From: Aplidium turbinatum
Taxonomy: Eukaryota; Chordata; Ascidiacea; Aplousobranchia; Polyclinidae
Direction: 5' to 3'
DNA length: 64,000 nt
Assembly (NCBI GenBank): GCA_918807975.1
Contig: OU964925.1
Coordinates: 7,664,798 to 7,728,797, forward strand
Under the pieces are notes generated by a model. That model was not told the origin of the DNA. It searched no databases and worked only from the letters and a program-made list of their open reading frames with translations. Each line of letters starts with the position of its first letter. The first letter of the stretch is position 1. The position numbers and the translations under genes were made by a program. Of this stretch, positions 53,618 through 64,000 are shown in pieces.

Positions 53618-56600
53618 CTGCATAAGAGAATTTAAAAGCAATAAGTTTAATAACAATTGTCTTGATTCACTAGTTTTCACTGTGGTTATAAGCTTGCAAT
53701 TTCAATTTAATTTAATATTTGCAGGTTAAGGTAGCTCTACTGTACTACGCAAAAGGTAACAAATACAACTTCGCGGATAAACAAGGCAAATGCTGTAATA
53801 ACATTTTGACATAAAGTATTTAGTCGGTGGGCATAGTTTTGATGCTTAAACAGTTTTTCTGAAGTCAACGTTATGAAGTCGGAGACGTATTTTTTCGTCC
53901 GACTCCACAACTATGGTTGGAACTGATAAAAGAATTTTTTTAGTCCTTTTGATTTTTGCATAATGTAAAGAAATGTGAAAGCATGCGCTCGGTTAAATGC
54001 ACCGCACTATTTAGAACGGTTTGAAAAGAATTGGTATCATGCTTAATATGGTGCCACGTTTAGTCTATCTATGCTTTTTTAAATACGAACTTATACAGAA
54101 TAACCAATTACTATACAGTATAGACACTAAAAATTTGTATCCTCGAAAGCTTGTTCTTCTGGAAAAAAATCGCAGTGATTCGTATTAAAATAGAACTGAT
54201 TCGAATTAAATAATTTAAACCAATGAAATTGACTCTGAACAAAATCGCATTTATTATTTGATAAGTGGATAAAGTATGCTGGTGGTTTTCTGTAAAAAGG
54301 TAAAGGTGATCCCATACTTGATTCAAGTGTTGGGTATGAGAAGATAAGGTTCTCATTGTACTAAGCCTTCGGCATTAAAGAGAGTACAGTTCCTTTCTCT
54401 CGGCCGCCTTTCCTGCAGCAATTATGCCCACCCAATTTATTACACCCTAGGTAAAGGTGAGCGGTGTTTTCAACAACCAGCTGATGCCGGGAGTCGAACC
54501 AGGTTTGCATAATTGGAAAGCTAACGCCTTATCCGTTGCGCCATCCCACCGTGCCATCGTTTTTCTGTATTCCTTTTTTAATTTAGTCAAGATGGACCTG
54601 CCATAGAATCTTCACCATTTACCATCTCACAGGAATCATAACAATGTTGTATCAAGCATTTTCTAATGTTGTATCAAACTTTTTTTTCAAAAATATAACT
54701 TTTGCTTACCTCCACTTCTCCGAAGTGAATTTGATTTTTAAAGGCTTCAAAAATTTGATCACACCTCTCTTGCACGTACGTTTGGTTGGCATCTCCGATA
54801 TAAACTAGAATCCTAACGCTTGCTTCGGTGTCCAAACGGTTTCGTAGCAATGAATCTACAGTATCAAGCAAATAATCCCCACCGTCTCTCTGTATATGGA
54901 ATACATACATTGATTAAAGAATTAAAGTAAAAAATGTTATAAAATGGAATACAATCATATATCGCCGGCTCAAATAAAACCGTCACAGATCAATAAACAT
55001 TTTCCTTGTTGTAACCATGTTACAGTCATTGATGTTAGATACCAACACATCAAAAGCCGTCCTTCATGATATTTAACGTCTACAAACATTGCATAAATGT
55101 AAGAAGGACAAATTTTGTTGTTTTGGCAGTTGCTGAGATACACTATTCTGTTGACTGAAGACGTGCCACCGAAATCATTACTGTTTTTGTCCATATACCT
55201 AATTACCTATATGCATCTTAATAAATAGGTTAGTAGAAGAAATGTTACTTTGTATTTTTACAACTACGTAGTAACAGTTGTAAGATTGTAACATTTAAAA
55301 CATACGTCCATGCTTCAGACTACAAACATTGCCGGTGTAGCAGTCCAAGAGTTACTGCAGGCCAAAAGTTACAAGGGTTGCCAAATATTTCATTCAAATT
55401 TTATTTAATTTTGTTTTGAAAAATAATTAAATTTTTAACCCCTCAAAAGGTCAGATTAATAATTATAAGTATTTTGTAATGTTAATTGACAAACTTGCAT
55501 TAGTTTGAGAGCAATGAATTCATTACACTTAGTTAAAACAATTTTCGCTTTTCTATCGATTGCGAAAACGCCGGGCACCCCTGGTAACTTTTGGACTGAC
55601 AGAAACTTTCAGACTGCAATGCCGCAGAAGCAGTCCAAAAGTTACTGCTCTTGTAAGTGGGTGTGCTTTTTCGAAATTTGTTTGGGAAAACTTGTAAATG
55701 GACTGAAACTTCACTTGGTCAGTAGATTAAACCTTCTGCAAGTATGCGAAAGATAAATCCCAAGGATAAATATTCTCACCACGAAACCATTATTCTTGAC
55801 TTTAAGTTTCGTGCCACGTGTTTTCGATGGAAGTCCAACGGAAATTCATTGGAATCTCAAACTGTTCAACACTTTCGTAAAAGTTAAAGCCTTCCCCGCG
55901 TGTGAGACTGTGATAGCCTACTCACTGAAGGTTGATGGCGTTTTGACTACCGGTTGGCCTACATGTAGCCTAAGTTACTTTATATTTCTTCAAAACGATA
56001 GTTATGAAAAACCAGACCAAAAATAGGCTCAGTGCTTCATTCACTAGAAAACTTTGGTTTTAACTTTCATGAAATATATAAAATAATGGTCACAGACTAT
56101 GTTCGTCAACTACAACTCAAGACCAGCGGTTATAACAAGTCAGCCTTCAAATGCAAACTTTGCACGATATATTAAGGCCTGTAGCTTATTAAATGTCACC
56201 GATTCACGTATAGCCACGATTCAAACTTTGAAATGTTTGGAGCGATGATCAATTAAATTATTTGTTTCAACAGAGCCATATAGCCTACAACGAGTCAATA
56301 AAACACTCATAATACTACATTGTGAATCGTAGGTTGCATCATAGCACAATCAGGATGACAGCAAAAGACTATAGGCTAAGTGGTCATCTAGTCAATCACC
56401 TCCCCATGCAAATTTATTTGCCAACGCACGGACACAACTTCAAATGGTATAATACAAACAAATCAGGTTAAAATGATAGCCTACGTAAATTGCTAGGTTA
56501 CAAATTAAAATTTCATTCCAATACAGCAACAATTTCTGGTACAAAGCTCATCTTTTAACTTTCATCTTATTTTCGCTTCATTCCCAATTACGTTTCTGCT

Positions 56601-58906
56601 ATAAACTATGTTGTTAAGATGCAATGGTGGATACGTTTTCAAGTTCAACATGTTTTCAATGTCGAAATCATTTATACAAATCTGCTGCAAGCGTCAAATC
56701 TGACAACCCTGTTTTAGTAACTTCTGGACTGGCAATTACTTTCAGACCGCGTATACGCGGTCCAGAAGTTACGGTAACTTTCAGATCGCAGTAACTCCTG
56801 GACCGTTACACCGGTTTATGAGCAACTACTATAATCTAGAATACACAGCTTCCTTGTTGTTTTTGTTCAAAAAAAGGACCAAACGGTTGATTTGTCTTGG
56901 TCATCGTATCTAGGATTTACCACCGAGCAAGTTCTATAGGCAAGTCTAAAAATTAGAAGCGATGCAATAAATTAGCACTTAAGCTTTGGAAATGCAACCA
57001 ACCACCTTTTTGTATGGAATCTTAAACGGATTTCTTTTCTATTAATTTTAATTTTTTTATCTTTTAACTTCTGATTTTTTTTTATAAATGTAACTCTTTT
57101 GCACTAATGATAAACAAAAACGCACTTTTCAGCCCAAATTTTTAACACTATATTAAATCTCACCCGCACTGTAGTTATCCCAATGATGATGTCAGCATTC
57201 TTACGCAAGTTCCCTAATTTATATCCTGGCATTGGAGATTTCAGACCACCGGCTAAAGGGAACTCTGGATTTAGCAAATGCTCATATGAATATTGTCTTG
57301 CTGCATCTTTTGGTTTGTAGACGTTCGGGTTGGCGACGTCTCGACCTATCTGCAGTAGAAGATGAATATATTGGAACGATGCGTGGTTTGTTTGTTTGTT
57401 TATCTTTATCCTGCATTGCGGGAAAGCGGACTTGAGCGCTATGCATCGGTGTACGCCTTCCGACGTACACCTGACCCACGCTACAGCCGACGGCAATGTC
57501 TGTTTCCGGTTGTCTACTCTGCTTATGACTTAAATTTGGTACTACCCATTACTCGAAATCTATCACTGGGTAGAGGCAATTATTGTAAAGTTTCTTGCCC
57601 AGAGAAACAACAGCAAGTGCGAGTGGCTGGAGTCGAACATGCAGGCTCTCGACTGCGAGCCCAACGCTCTAACCACTCGGCCACTGGTTACAGTTATTCA
57701 ATCTCTCACAAGGTAATCTAAATTTTATTGCAGATTTTCATTTTATCTCCAAACGTATTACCTCTGAATTTGAAGATGGTTGGTTAATTGGTTTTGAATT
57801 TACATCCTCGGACTGACAAAGCCTTGATTGGTTATTCCTGGTAGTTTCGCAAACTTGTACATGCTCTTGACGCAAGGCCGGTTACCGAGATTGGCAGAGT
57901 GAAGTTTTCCGATTGTTGAAGTGTTGTTGCCGGAGAATTATTCATCACTACGTGCCTCTGAATGGAGAGCAGTCCTGAAATGCGTAGGCTCAAGCGCACA
58001 CCCCGAGAGTCGAACCAGCGCCGCGTGATCTTGAGCCGGGCGCGTAACCGCTGAGCTAACAGGAAGGATTTTATAGAAATTTTTAGAATAATGTTTAACG
58101 AAACGATTTTTAAATATTCTGGGTTTGTGAATTGATCCTAAGGCTTTGTAGCAGAAACACATCACACAGTTGTAGAGTGCAAGCAAAAAGCAACAAGATG
58201 GTTTTATCTTGGGAATACATAAATGCGTATCAATAATTTAAAACCTGCTTTAATTTTAGGTCGATACTGTCAACAAGGAAGCAATTTGTATCGTTACATT
58301 GCAAGTGAACATCTGCGTATAAATGCTTAAATGAAATACAAAACACATAAATATACCTATACCTTTACAAAGAAAGCAGTGATCTTCATAGCAATGTCTT
58401 CGTAGTAATAAAAGTTATAGTTGGCTATAATTTTTATTCTTTAGTCGTATAGGCATAGAATAATTTGAATGAATTATTCATGCGAAATATTTTTTTTTCA
58501 GGGGTAAATGCTTAGATTACTTATGTAAGTTAATATTTATCTTACTTTAAGTTACCAGTATTTACAAGACACTAGTGTATTAATCAAATCTTAACCCCAG
58601 GCTACATTTTTAACATTTGAAAATGTTTTGTAATATACATACAAGTCTCCAAAATTATTAACATATTGATAGTTAGTGGGAAAGATACAATATTTTAAGA
58701 CTCACCTGGGTTGATAAAAAAACGTGCTCAGTCTCATTATGTCGTGCTTCTTTAAATGTTACGATGTTGTCATTTTGTTGTGCATAGTAATTGAAGAAGA
58801 ATCCAAGCTGATACATCATTAAAAAACAAAAACTTATAATCACCAACATAACTCGACGTTTCCTCATTGTTGAACGATAAAAAAGCATGACTAGTGTCTT
58901 TATCAA
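53405..58906 (-). CDS. MGAT4-like GlcNAc-transferase (GT54), four exons, 3' incomplete
   Basis: The four exons join in phase 0 to 260 codons of a type II Golgi glycosyltransferase. Family members add GlcNAc in beta-1,4 linkage to the alpha-1,3 mannose arm of N-glycans (GlcNAc-transferase IV). Visible in order: a short basic tail and signal anchor (residues 15-40), a stem, then the start of the catalytic domain with IIIGITTVR (compare MGIPTVKR), ILVYIGDAN, NYYPNW, KWRSKQNLDQIFIMMYA and the metal-site motif YYLMMEDDVI (compare YYLQLEDDI). Family proteins are about 480-540 residues, so roughly half is missing. The C-terminal exons are not recognisable down to the end of SLC9C1. They may be too diverged, lie within SLC9C1 introns or beyond, or be lost. 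Which MGAT4 paralogue cannot be said. Confidence 0.88.
54360..54560 (-). repeat. tRNA-derived SINE (family 3)
   Basis: The minus strand begins GGTGGGATGGCGCAACGGAT, an A-box-like head, with the B box GGTTCGACTCCCGGC near 54490. In intron 3 of the MGAT4-like gene, sense orientation. The overall fold is not a clean tRNA. Confidence 0.75.
54710..54889 (-). CDS. MGAT4-like exon 3
   Basis: Acceptor CATATACAG, donor GTAAGC (minus strand); 60 codons from RDGGDYLLDTVDSLLRNRLD, through SVRILVYIGDANQTYV, to QIHFGEVE. Symmetric phase 0. Confidence 0.92.
55332..56816. mobile_element. Non-autonomous element with CCGGTGTA termini (intron 2)
   Basis: The left end CCGGTGTAGCAGTCCAAGAG is matched in reverse complement by the right end (CCGGTGTAACGGTCCAGGAG). 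The pairing continues through GTTACTGC and the ACAAGGGTTG / AACAGGGTTG blocks. A subterminal copy of the motif (CAGTCCAAAAGTTACTGC) lies near 55630-55650. No transposase seen and no clear target duplication. Confidence 0.7.
57164..57349 (-). CDS. MGAT4-like exon 2
   Basis: Acceptor TTCTACTGCAG, donor GTGAGA (minus strand); 62 codons from IGRDVANPNVYKPKDAARQY to NADIIIGITTVR, stem and start of the catalytic domain. Symmetric phase 0. Confidence 0.85.
57386..57690 (-). repeat. tRNA-derived SINE (family 2) beside MGAT4-like exon 2
   Basis: Minus strand head CAGTGGCCGAGTGGTTAGAG (Leu/Ser-like A box) and B box TGTTCGACTCC. The tail is a CAAACAAACAAAC run, seen on the plus strand as GTTTGTTTGTTTG. 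It ends about 35 bp from the exon 2 acceptor. Confidence 0.85.
57778..58062 (-). repeat. tRNA-derived SINE (family 1, copy 5)
   Basis: The best-preserved head: GTTAGCTCAGCGGTTACGCG with B box GGTTCGACTCTCGGGG on the minus strand. Same body as copies 1-4. Confidence 0.88.
58706..58906 (-). CDS. MGAT4-like exon 1 (signal anchor)
   Basis: Starts at ATG 58906 (MIKTLVMLFYRSTMRKRR); an internal ATG at residue 14 (MRKRRVML) is an equally good start. The hydrophobic anchor VMLVIISFCFLMMYQLGFFF follows, then a polar stem with an NET sequon. Donor GTGAGT at 58705. Confidence 0.8.
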
Positions 58907-60220
58907 CTGTTACTTTGTATGATGAAGTAAAGCTTCGCTTTTGGCTGTTTAAACCTAATGCATCTATTTTGATGGAACGTTTAAACTAATGTGCAAACCG
59001 TTGAGGATTTCTGCAACAAATAAACCACAAGATTTTTGTCTAGTAGGTTATACATAGTTACTTGTGCAACTCTAGTTTTAAAATTATTTTTTAGATAAAA
59101 ACTAAATAACCCCTAAGCAATGCTGCTTTCAAGCAAAAGAACTAAATTCTGAATAGCGCTGCTAAGCTCAGTAAATACTCTGTTGATAAATACAGAAGTA
59201 ATTGTGCAAAGAGTTCTTGCTTTCTTTGTTTTCAATTTACAAAAGTGACGAAAACTGGAGCTGAAAGAACTAACAGAATAAAAGTACTGAACTCGTGTTA
59301 AGTTTCAAATAAAACTCGAAGTGGGCTATATAGGCTTCACACAAAACCAATTCAGAGAGCATCTCATGTGAGAAGAAATCAAAACTGCGGCAACCAATGT
59401 TTTTCAATGTACAAAACCTCAAAGATTTTTTGCAGTTGCTGAAGTAAATCATTATTGAACAGTCTTATACAACTCAACTAGTAAAAAAGTTGTGTCAAGA
59501 AAAGATACATTTTGTAAAGCATTGGGCAATCACCATTTTAAAATAACACTTTTGTAAGAATTTAAACAAACATCTGGTGAGATGTTTTCTTAATGCACCC
59601 TTTTCTGTCAGATAACATCACCCGCAGTTGCCGGTTTCAATGCCGGGTGGTTTGTTGTCACAAAAAAGCAATGGTTTTTGATAGAATAAGCGTTCGAGCG
59701 CACACCTTGAATTCATATCCAGAAGGTATTTTCTTTTTTCGTTTCTATCACTAGTTGCAACGTTCATCTAATGAAAGTAAAAGCAACGACAAACTGGTTG
59801 AATGGTTGATGTATTGCTTCACATCAACCTGTTTTTCGTTGCTTTTACTTTCACTTTTATCAGATGAACGTTGCAACTAGTGCTAGAAACGATAATTGTC
59901 CTGAAGAACACCCAAACTTTTCAGTATTTAATTCTCTTTTCTTGTAGACATGTAATTCTCTTTAGACATGTAATGTAACATGTAATTCTTAGATATGTAA
60001 TTCTCTTTTAGACATGTAATTCTCTTTTCTTGTAAACATGAAATAATAGAGGAAGACTAGAGAAGAATATTTCAAAACGCAAATAGGCCTAACCGTGTAC
60101 ATATTTGTAGTGACGACTAGCCACGGGCTTGTCTCAATCAATGACTGGTCTTTTGCTGACGACTTCTTTTTTTTCTTTTGAATGAGAAGTTGGTTTATGG
60201 ACTACGTTTCATTGGGGTCA
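58907..60220. other. Upstream flank of the MGAT4-like gene
   Basis: No upstream exon recognised. It contains a hairpin at 59738-59890 and a TGTAATTCTCTTTTAGACA-type minisatellite at about 59930-60040. Confidence 0.45.
59738..59890. repeat. Hairpin repeat, TAGTTGCAACGTTCATCT arms
   Basis: CACTAGTTGCAACGTTCATC and the AAAGTAAAAGCAACGA block are mirrored within 150 bp. One arm also occurs at 42660-42730. Confidence 0.8.
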
Positions 60221-60223
60221 AGC

Positions 60224-60935
60224 ATGACCCACTAGAACACGGCCAAAGATGTTGCTATTTGAGGAAATTTCTAAGAGTCTGAATTGTTACAATCCTAACC
60301 ATGACAAACCTGTCATCTTCCCATTTCCAGAAGTAAGTAAAATAAGCAATGTTTGCACCTAGACATATTTTTGGTTTATTTAACCGGAGATTAGATATGT
60401 ACGTTGAGCACAGTTTACACAATAATAATGTAATAGGTAAGACTTTCCAACTGCATCCTAGTTGGAAACTTTCCAACTGCATTCCAACTGTAGTCTCATC
60501 ATACAGTCGTTAGGTTTTTTGTATAGCAGGATCTTTCGCCAAAACACATATTTTACTTGCAAAATTAAACTCGACGAAAAACAAAACAAACTAAAATTTA
60601 AATTGGCACATCGAATGAACAGCTTACAACATACAATTCCCAAACAATCCTTGATATTTTAAATGGAACATGCAATTGCACCAAACGATGCTACCTCCAA
60701 GATGCAGTTGAAAAGTCTTATATATTAAATTGTTATTGTGTAAACTGTGCTTAACATATGTACATAATCTCCGGTTAAACAAGCCAAACATATGTCTAGG
60801 TGCAAATACTGCTTATTTTACTTACTTCTGGAAATGGGAAGATGACAGGTTTGTCATAGCTAGGATTGTAACAATTCAGACTCTTAGAAATGTTTTCAAA
60901 TAGCAACATATTTGGCCGTGTTCCAGTGGGTCATG
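60224..60935. mobile_element. Fold-back element with ~240 bp inverted arms
   Basis: Left arm 60224-60470 and right arm about 60700-60935 are reverse complements with a few mismatches. The outer sequence is ATGACCCACTAGAACACGGC (the right arm has TGGAA). The centre has short AACTTTCCAACTGCAT repeats. Non-coding. Confidence 0.85.
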
Positions 60936-60966
60936 GGTCAAGAATAACGAACATCAACCAGTAGGC

Positions 60967-61304
60967 CAGGGTTACTCAACTAATGTTAACAAAGGTCCAG
61001 TTTGACAAGATAAATATTTTTTGCGGTCCGGTGAGTACGTTATTTCACACGCAACCACAAAAGTCAAACTATCGGTACCAAACCATTTTTTTAGGTAAAA
61101 TGTAACTCGACTTGGATTTTTGAGAAAGTTTTGGGGAGTCTGGTGGGCGAAGCCCCAGCAGTAAAATTGCTTCCTCCCAGTAGAAATCTGTTTAAAGAAG
61201 CCCAGAAACGTGGCAATGAGGTTATTTTTCCAAAAGCTCAAGGTCCACCATCAACACCTAGAAGGTTCAGATTCGGACCGCGGTCCGCCAGTTGAGTAGC
61301 CCTG
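60967..61304. repeat. hAT-type MITE with 8-bp duplication
   Basis: Perfect duplication CAGTAGGC at 60959-60966 and 61305-61312. Ends CAGGGTTACTCAACTAATG and, in reverse complement, CAGGGCTACTCAACTGGCGG. 338 bp, non-coding. Confidence 0.92.
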
Positions 61305-61312
61305 CAGTAGGC

Positions 61313-64000
61313 TGTTTAATTTGTCACAGCACGGTTAAGGAAAGATGTAAAGGTCATAATTGTGGTCTACTTTTGGTAGGCCATGGTCATAATGCTTTTG
61401 CACGCGTCCCTTGCGACGTTCATTTTTCTATAGTTTTGTTTGATAGTTTTTTCAGTGGTTGATTTTACAAAGACTATTTAACACTTTTCATAAATTTTGT
61501 TTTACTGAGAAAGCTCTAGTTCAGCAATACACAATACCGGTAGGCTACCCTAAAATTTGACTCATCGTTGCAAACATTTCCAGTTTGAAGTAGTCTTAAA
61601 CAGAAAAAAATACTTTTAAATGGAACACACTGTACAGTATAGTAGTCCTACAAAATACCATGCGATTACTCATAAGAAGATGTTAAGAAAAAAATCGGCA
61701 ATAGCCTAATATATTTTCAAAGTCTTTGGTATATTCAGTAAAGTAGAATTGAAATCGATCTCACACCCACAACTTCAATGTTAAACTAAAGCTTTTAACT
61801 GCAATGTTCAGTTTTGCCTCGATGATCATGCTTTACCTACATATTATAAAGTATCCATATTTAAAAAGAAGCTTCATAGAAAGTAAAAAAACGTGCAAAA
61901 AGTGATCAAACAATGGAAATGCTGTCGGAAGTTCTAGGAAAGCCATCAGTTCTCTTTGTTAAATCGTTCCCTTTTGAGTGTTCTGTTTGTGTCGCTTATT
62001 TTTGTTTGGGCAAGCTACAACAGTTTATGTCCAACAACCAACATTGTTTGTCTTTATCTGTTACTGTCAAAGGTTGCCGCACACTAAAACAAAAGTCTCA
62101 ATCCTTTTGATACTTCAAGCTGTAAAATTAAGATAGATGCCTTGCAGCATTTGGCTAAAAGTCCACTTTCACGCAGTGTGAGTAGGCTATAGATTTTTGA
62201 CTTTTTTCTGACCACAGTCCACAATACAACTGGACTATCTCATATTTGTCTGTATAACCTACTTGTCTGTTAACATCAATGGTCCAGCAAATAATAACCA
62301 TGTAAATACGGTAACCAACTACTGAAAGCCTTAGGCCTACCAGCTGCTTACTAGACAAATTACTGACACAAACCAGTTGCTGTGACGTTTCAGGCTCACG
62401 AAGTTTTTTTTGTTGCCTCCAGCAAATAAACTGCTTAGTTGGTCAGTGGAAGCGCGATTTCATTCTACACAGACCCATCTTTGCATTAAACCGTGACGAA
62501 ATCTATTTGTGGCAAATGTATCATCGGCAAAGTTTGTTGCGCAAGCGTAGACCTTACGTGAGACAAAATTTTATCAAGTTTTCATGAACAATATCATCGA
62601 ATGAAACAATAAAGAGGCCAAAATGTAGAAACTATAAACTCATCGAAAACTGCACTGTCTTCATCTTCAGTGCTGCCATCATACTGTAGAAGTATGAAAT
62701 TCGATTTTCACAGAATTTAGTTTTTTATAAAATCATTTTTGGAACACCCATTGGGCAGAGCTGCTATTTGCGGTAGAATTGTGTGCTACAAACTCACCCT
62801 TGCTGCTTTTTGTCCATATAATCTACTGTATATCAGGAATTGTCCAGTAAACGATTTTCATTTGATTTTAAACAAATCTTTGCTGTGCCAATGATTATGC
62901 CAAACTTTTATGCCAAACTTTTGGCATATTTAGCTTCTTTCATTGTCGCACTTCCAAGCATTGACTGCCTCTAGCATGAAAAGTTTCCAAGATTCTCTGT
63001 TGTTTGCTGAGTGCATTAGGTGCATGTTGGTGCTGGTTTTGTCGGTTTGTTGGTTTAAGTAAGTAGATTAACCTAACAACCCGACAAAACCAACACCAAC
63101 AACACCAACTTATATCAGGAATTGCCAATTGTCCGGTAAACGATTTACTTTTTCATTTGTTTTTAAACAAATATTTGCTAATAGAAAATAAAACTTCTTG
63201 AAGCCATCTTGTGTCGCCTAAATAAAAATAGGCGAATTAGTTTAATGGAATTTATTGACAATTGTCGCATAATTTGTTTTATGATATTCAAGAAAAAAAA
63301 AAAAAATTTTTTATTTCAGAGCAACAAGTCCTTTGAAGTGGTTAATCTCTGAACAGTCAACACCACGCCCTCAGAAAAGACCAACAAAAACGTGGAAAAG
63401 TTATCCTTTGATCTTTTTTTTGGCATGGCACGTAACCGACTGCCTCCTGAATCCGCTTCTGGGGATCCTAATTGTGCTATGTTATAAATTACGAAACATA
63501 TTGTTGTAAGAATTTGTTCGCTCTTTTGAATTCTTTGTCTCATTATTCATCCGAGACCGTTGATGCCTGGTTCAGGCAAGGCAGTTGAAGAAAAAGAAGA
63601 AGAAGAATGTGATGACATCGTACATCTGATATAAAAATAAAAATGAGCTTGCCGCTAAAAGACCTTAGCTGATGAAGAAGAGGGACAATATATAAAACAA
63701 TATTATAATTAGTAGAGCTTTAGTGGCGAACTGGTAGATACATTGTTGTCAATTGTGCAAGAAAAATAGAATATCCTGTAACAAAATTTATGACGCAAAT
63801 TTTTCTAAAATTTGTTTCGTTTCTTCAACGCTGATATGGCGAGATTCTGTCATGCAAGTTGTTTGTAGTCATTTACACCTGGCAAATGGGATTTGACGAC
63901 CATATAGGCTAGTGCAAGGCTTACTAAAGTTGTAATCAGTTTTTTGCTTTATTTGAAATTAAACTTTTCTTTGTTGATTGGCTTTTTATTTCATTTTCTC
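61313..64000. other. Unassigned distal flank
   Basis: No gene recognised. It includes a direct duplication (about 62833-62885 and 63113-63175, ATATCAGGAATTG...GTAAACGATT...AAACAAAT), a hairpin at 63025-63105, and a GAAGAAGAAGAA tract at 63585-63609 that may be a LINE tail. Confidence 0.4.
63025..63105. repeat. Short hairpin repeat
   Basis: GTTGGTGCTGGTTTTGTCGG is mirrored by CCGACAAAACCAACACCAAC with a short loop. It lies between the two copies of a direct duplication. Confidence 0.8.

Noticed and set aside
58000-58062. tRNA-like gene (also near 4300, 44770, 47440, 54540 and 57680)
   Set aside because: A and B boxes are present, but each is the head of a SINE with a body and simple tail, and the cloverleaf is imperfect.

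Overview
The window is animal nuclear DNA: AT-rich, with short exons bounded by GT/AG introns, tRNA-derived SINEs, truncated non-LTR retrotransposons and many DNA transposons and MITEs. The gene content (a sperm-type Na+/H+ exchanger with a voltage sensor) and repeat style suggest a marine invertebrate, perhaps an ascidian. This is a judgement from memory; I cannot name the species.

Layout. 1-735 has nothing I recognise, followed by a LINE 3' end (736-1250). 1366-5950 is a DNA element with roughly 1.5 kb terminal inverted repeats made largely of a tandem satellite; it encloses the last exon of a PIN/FEN-like nuclease-type protein and carries a SINE in its right arm. From 7206 to 43076 (+) runs a 30-exon SLC9C1-like (sperm NHE) gene: exchanger membrane domain, voltage-sensing domain and cyclic-nucleotide-binding domain. 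All splice phases agree from exon 1 to the TAA, giving about 1257 codons; only the extreme N-terminus is missing. Its introns hold two inverted copies of a 3.2-3.4 kb piggyBac-like non-autonomous element (introns 4 and 8), a BED-finger hAT (intron 7), a second hAT interrupted by a LINE (intron 8), several MITEs, another LINE end, a mariner relic and one SINE.

A 1.25 kb MITE made of 31-bp repeats begins 28 bp after the SLC9C1 stop. 44.4-53.4 kb is gene-poor, with SINEs, palindromic MITEs, a degenerate hAT and a possible 57-codon membrane-peptide ORF. From 58906 down to 53405 on the minus strand lie four in-phase exons of a GT54 / MGAT4-like N-acetylglucosaminyltransferase, a type II Golgi membrane protein; its C-terminal half is not recognisable in the window. 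58.9-64 kb contains only repeats and unassigned DNA.

The two host genes are convergent and functionally unrelated. SLC9C1 would couple membrane voltage and cyclic nucleotides to Na+/H+ exchange in the sperm flagellum; the MGAT4-like enzyme would branch N-glycans in the Golgi. The most unusual structures are the satellite-armed nuclease-bearing element, the 3.2 kb inverted piggyBac pair bracketing SLC9C1 exons 5-8, a glycosylation-site-rich extra loop in the exchanger, and an orphan 180-nt exon in intron 8.
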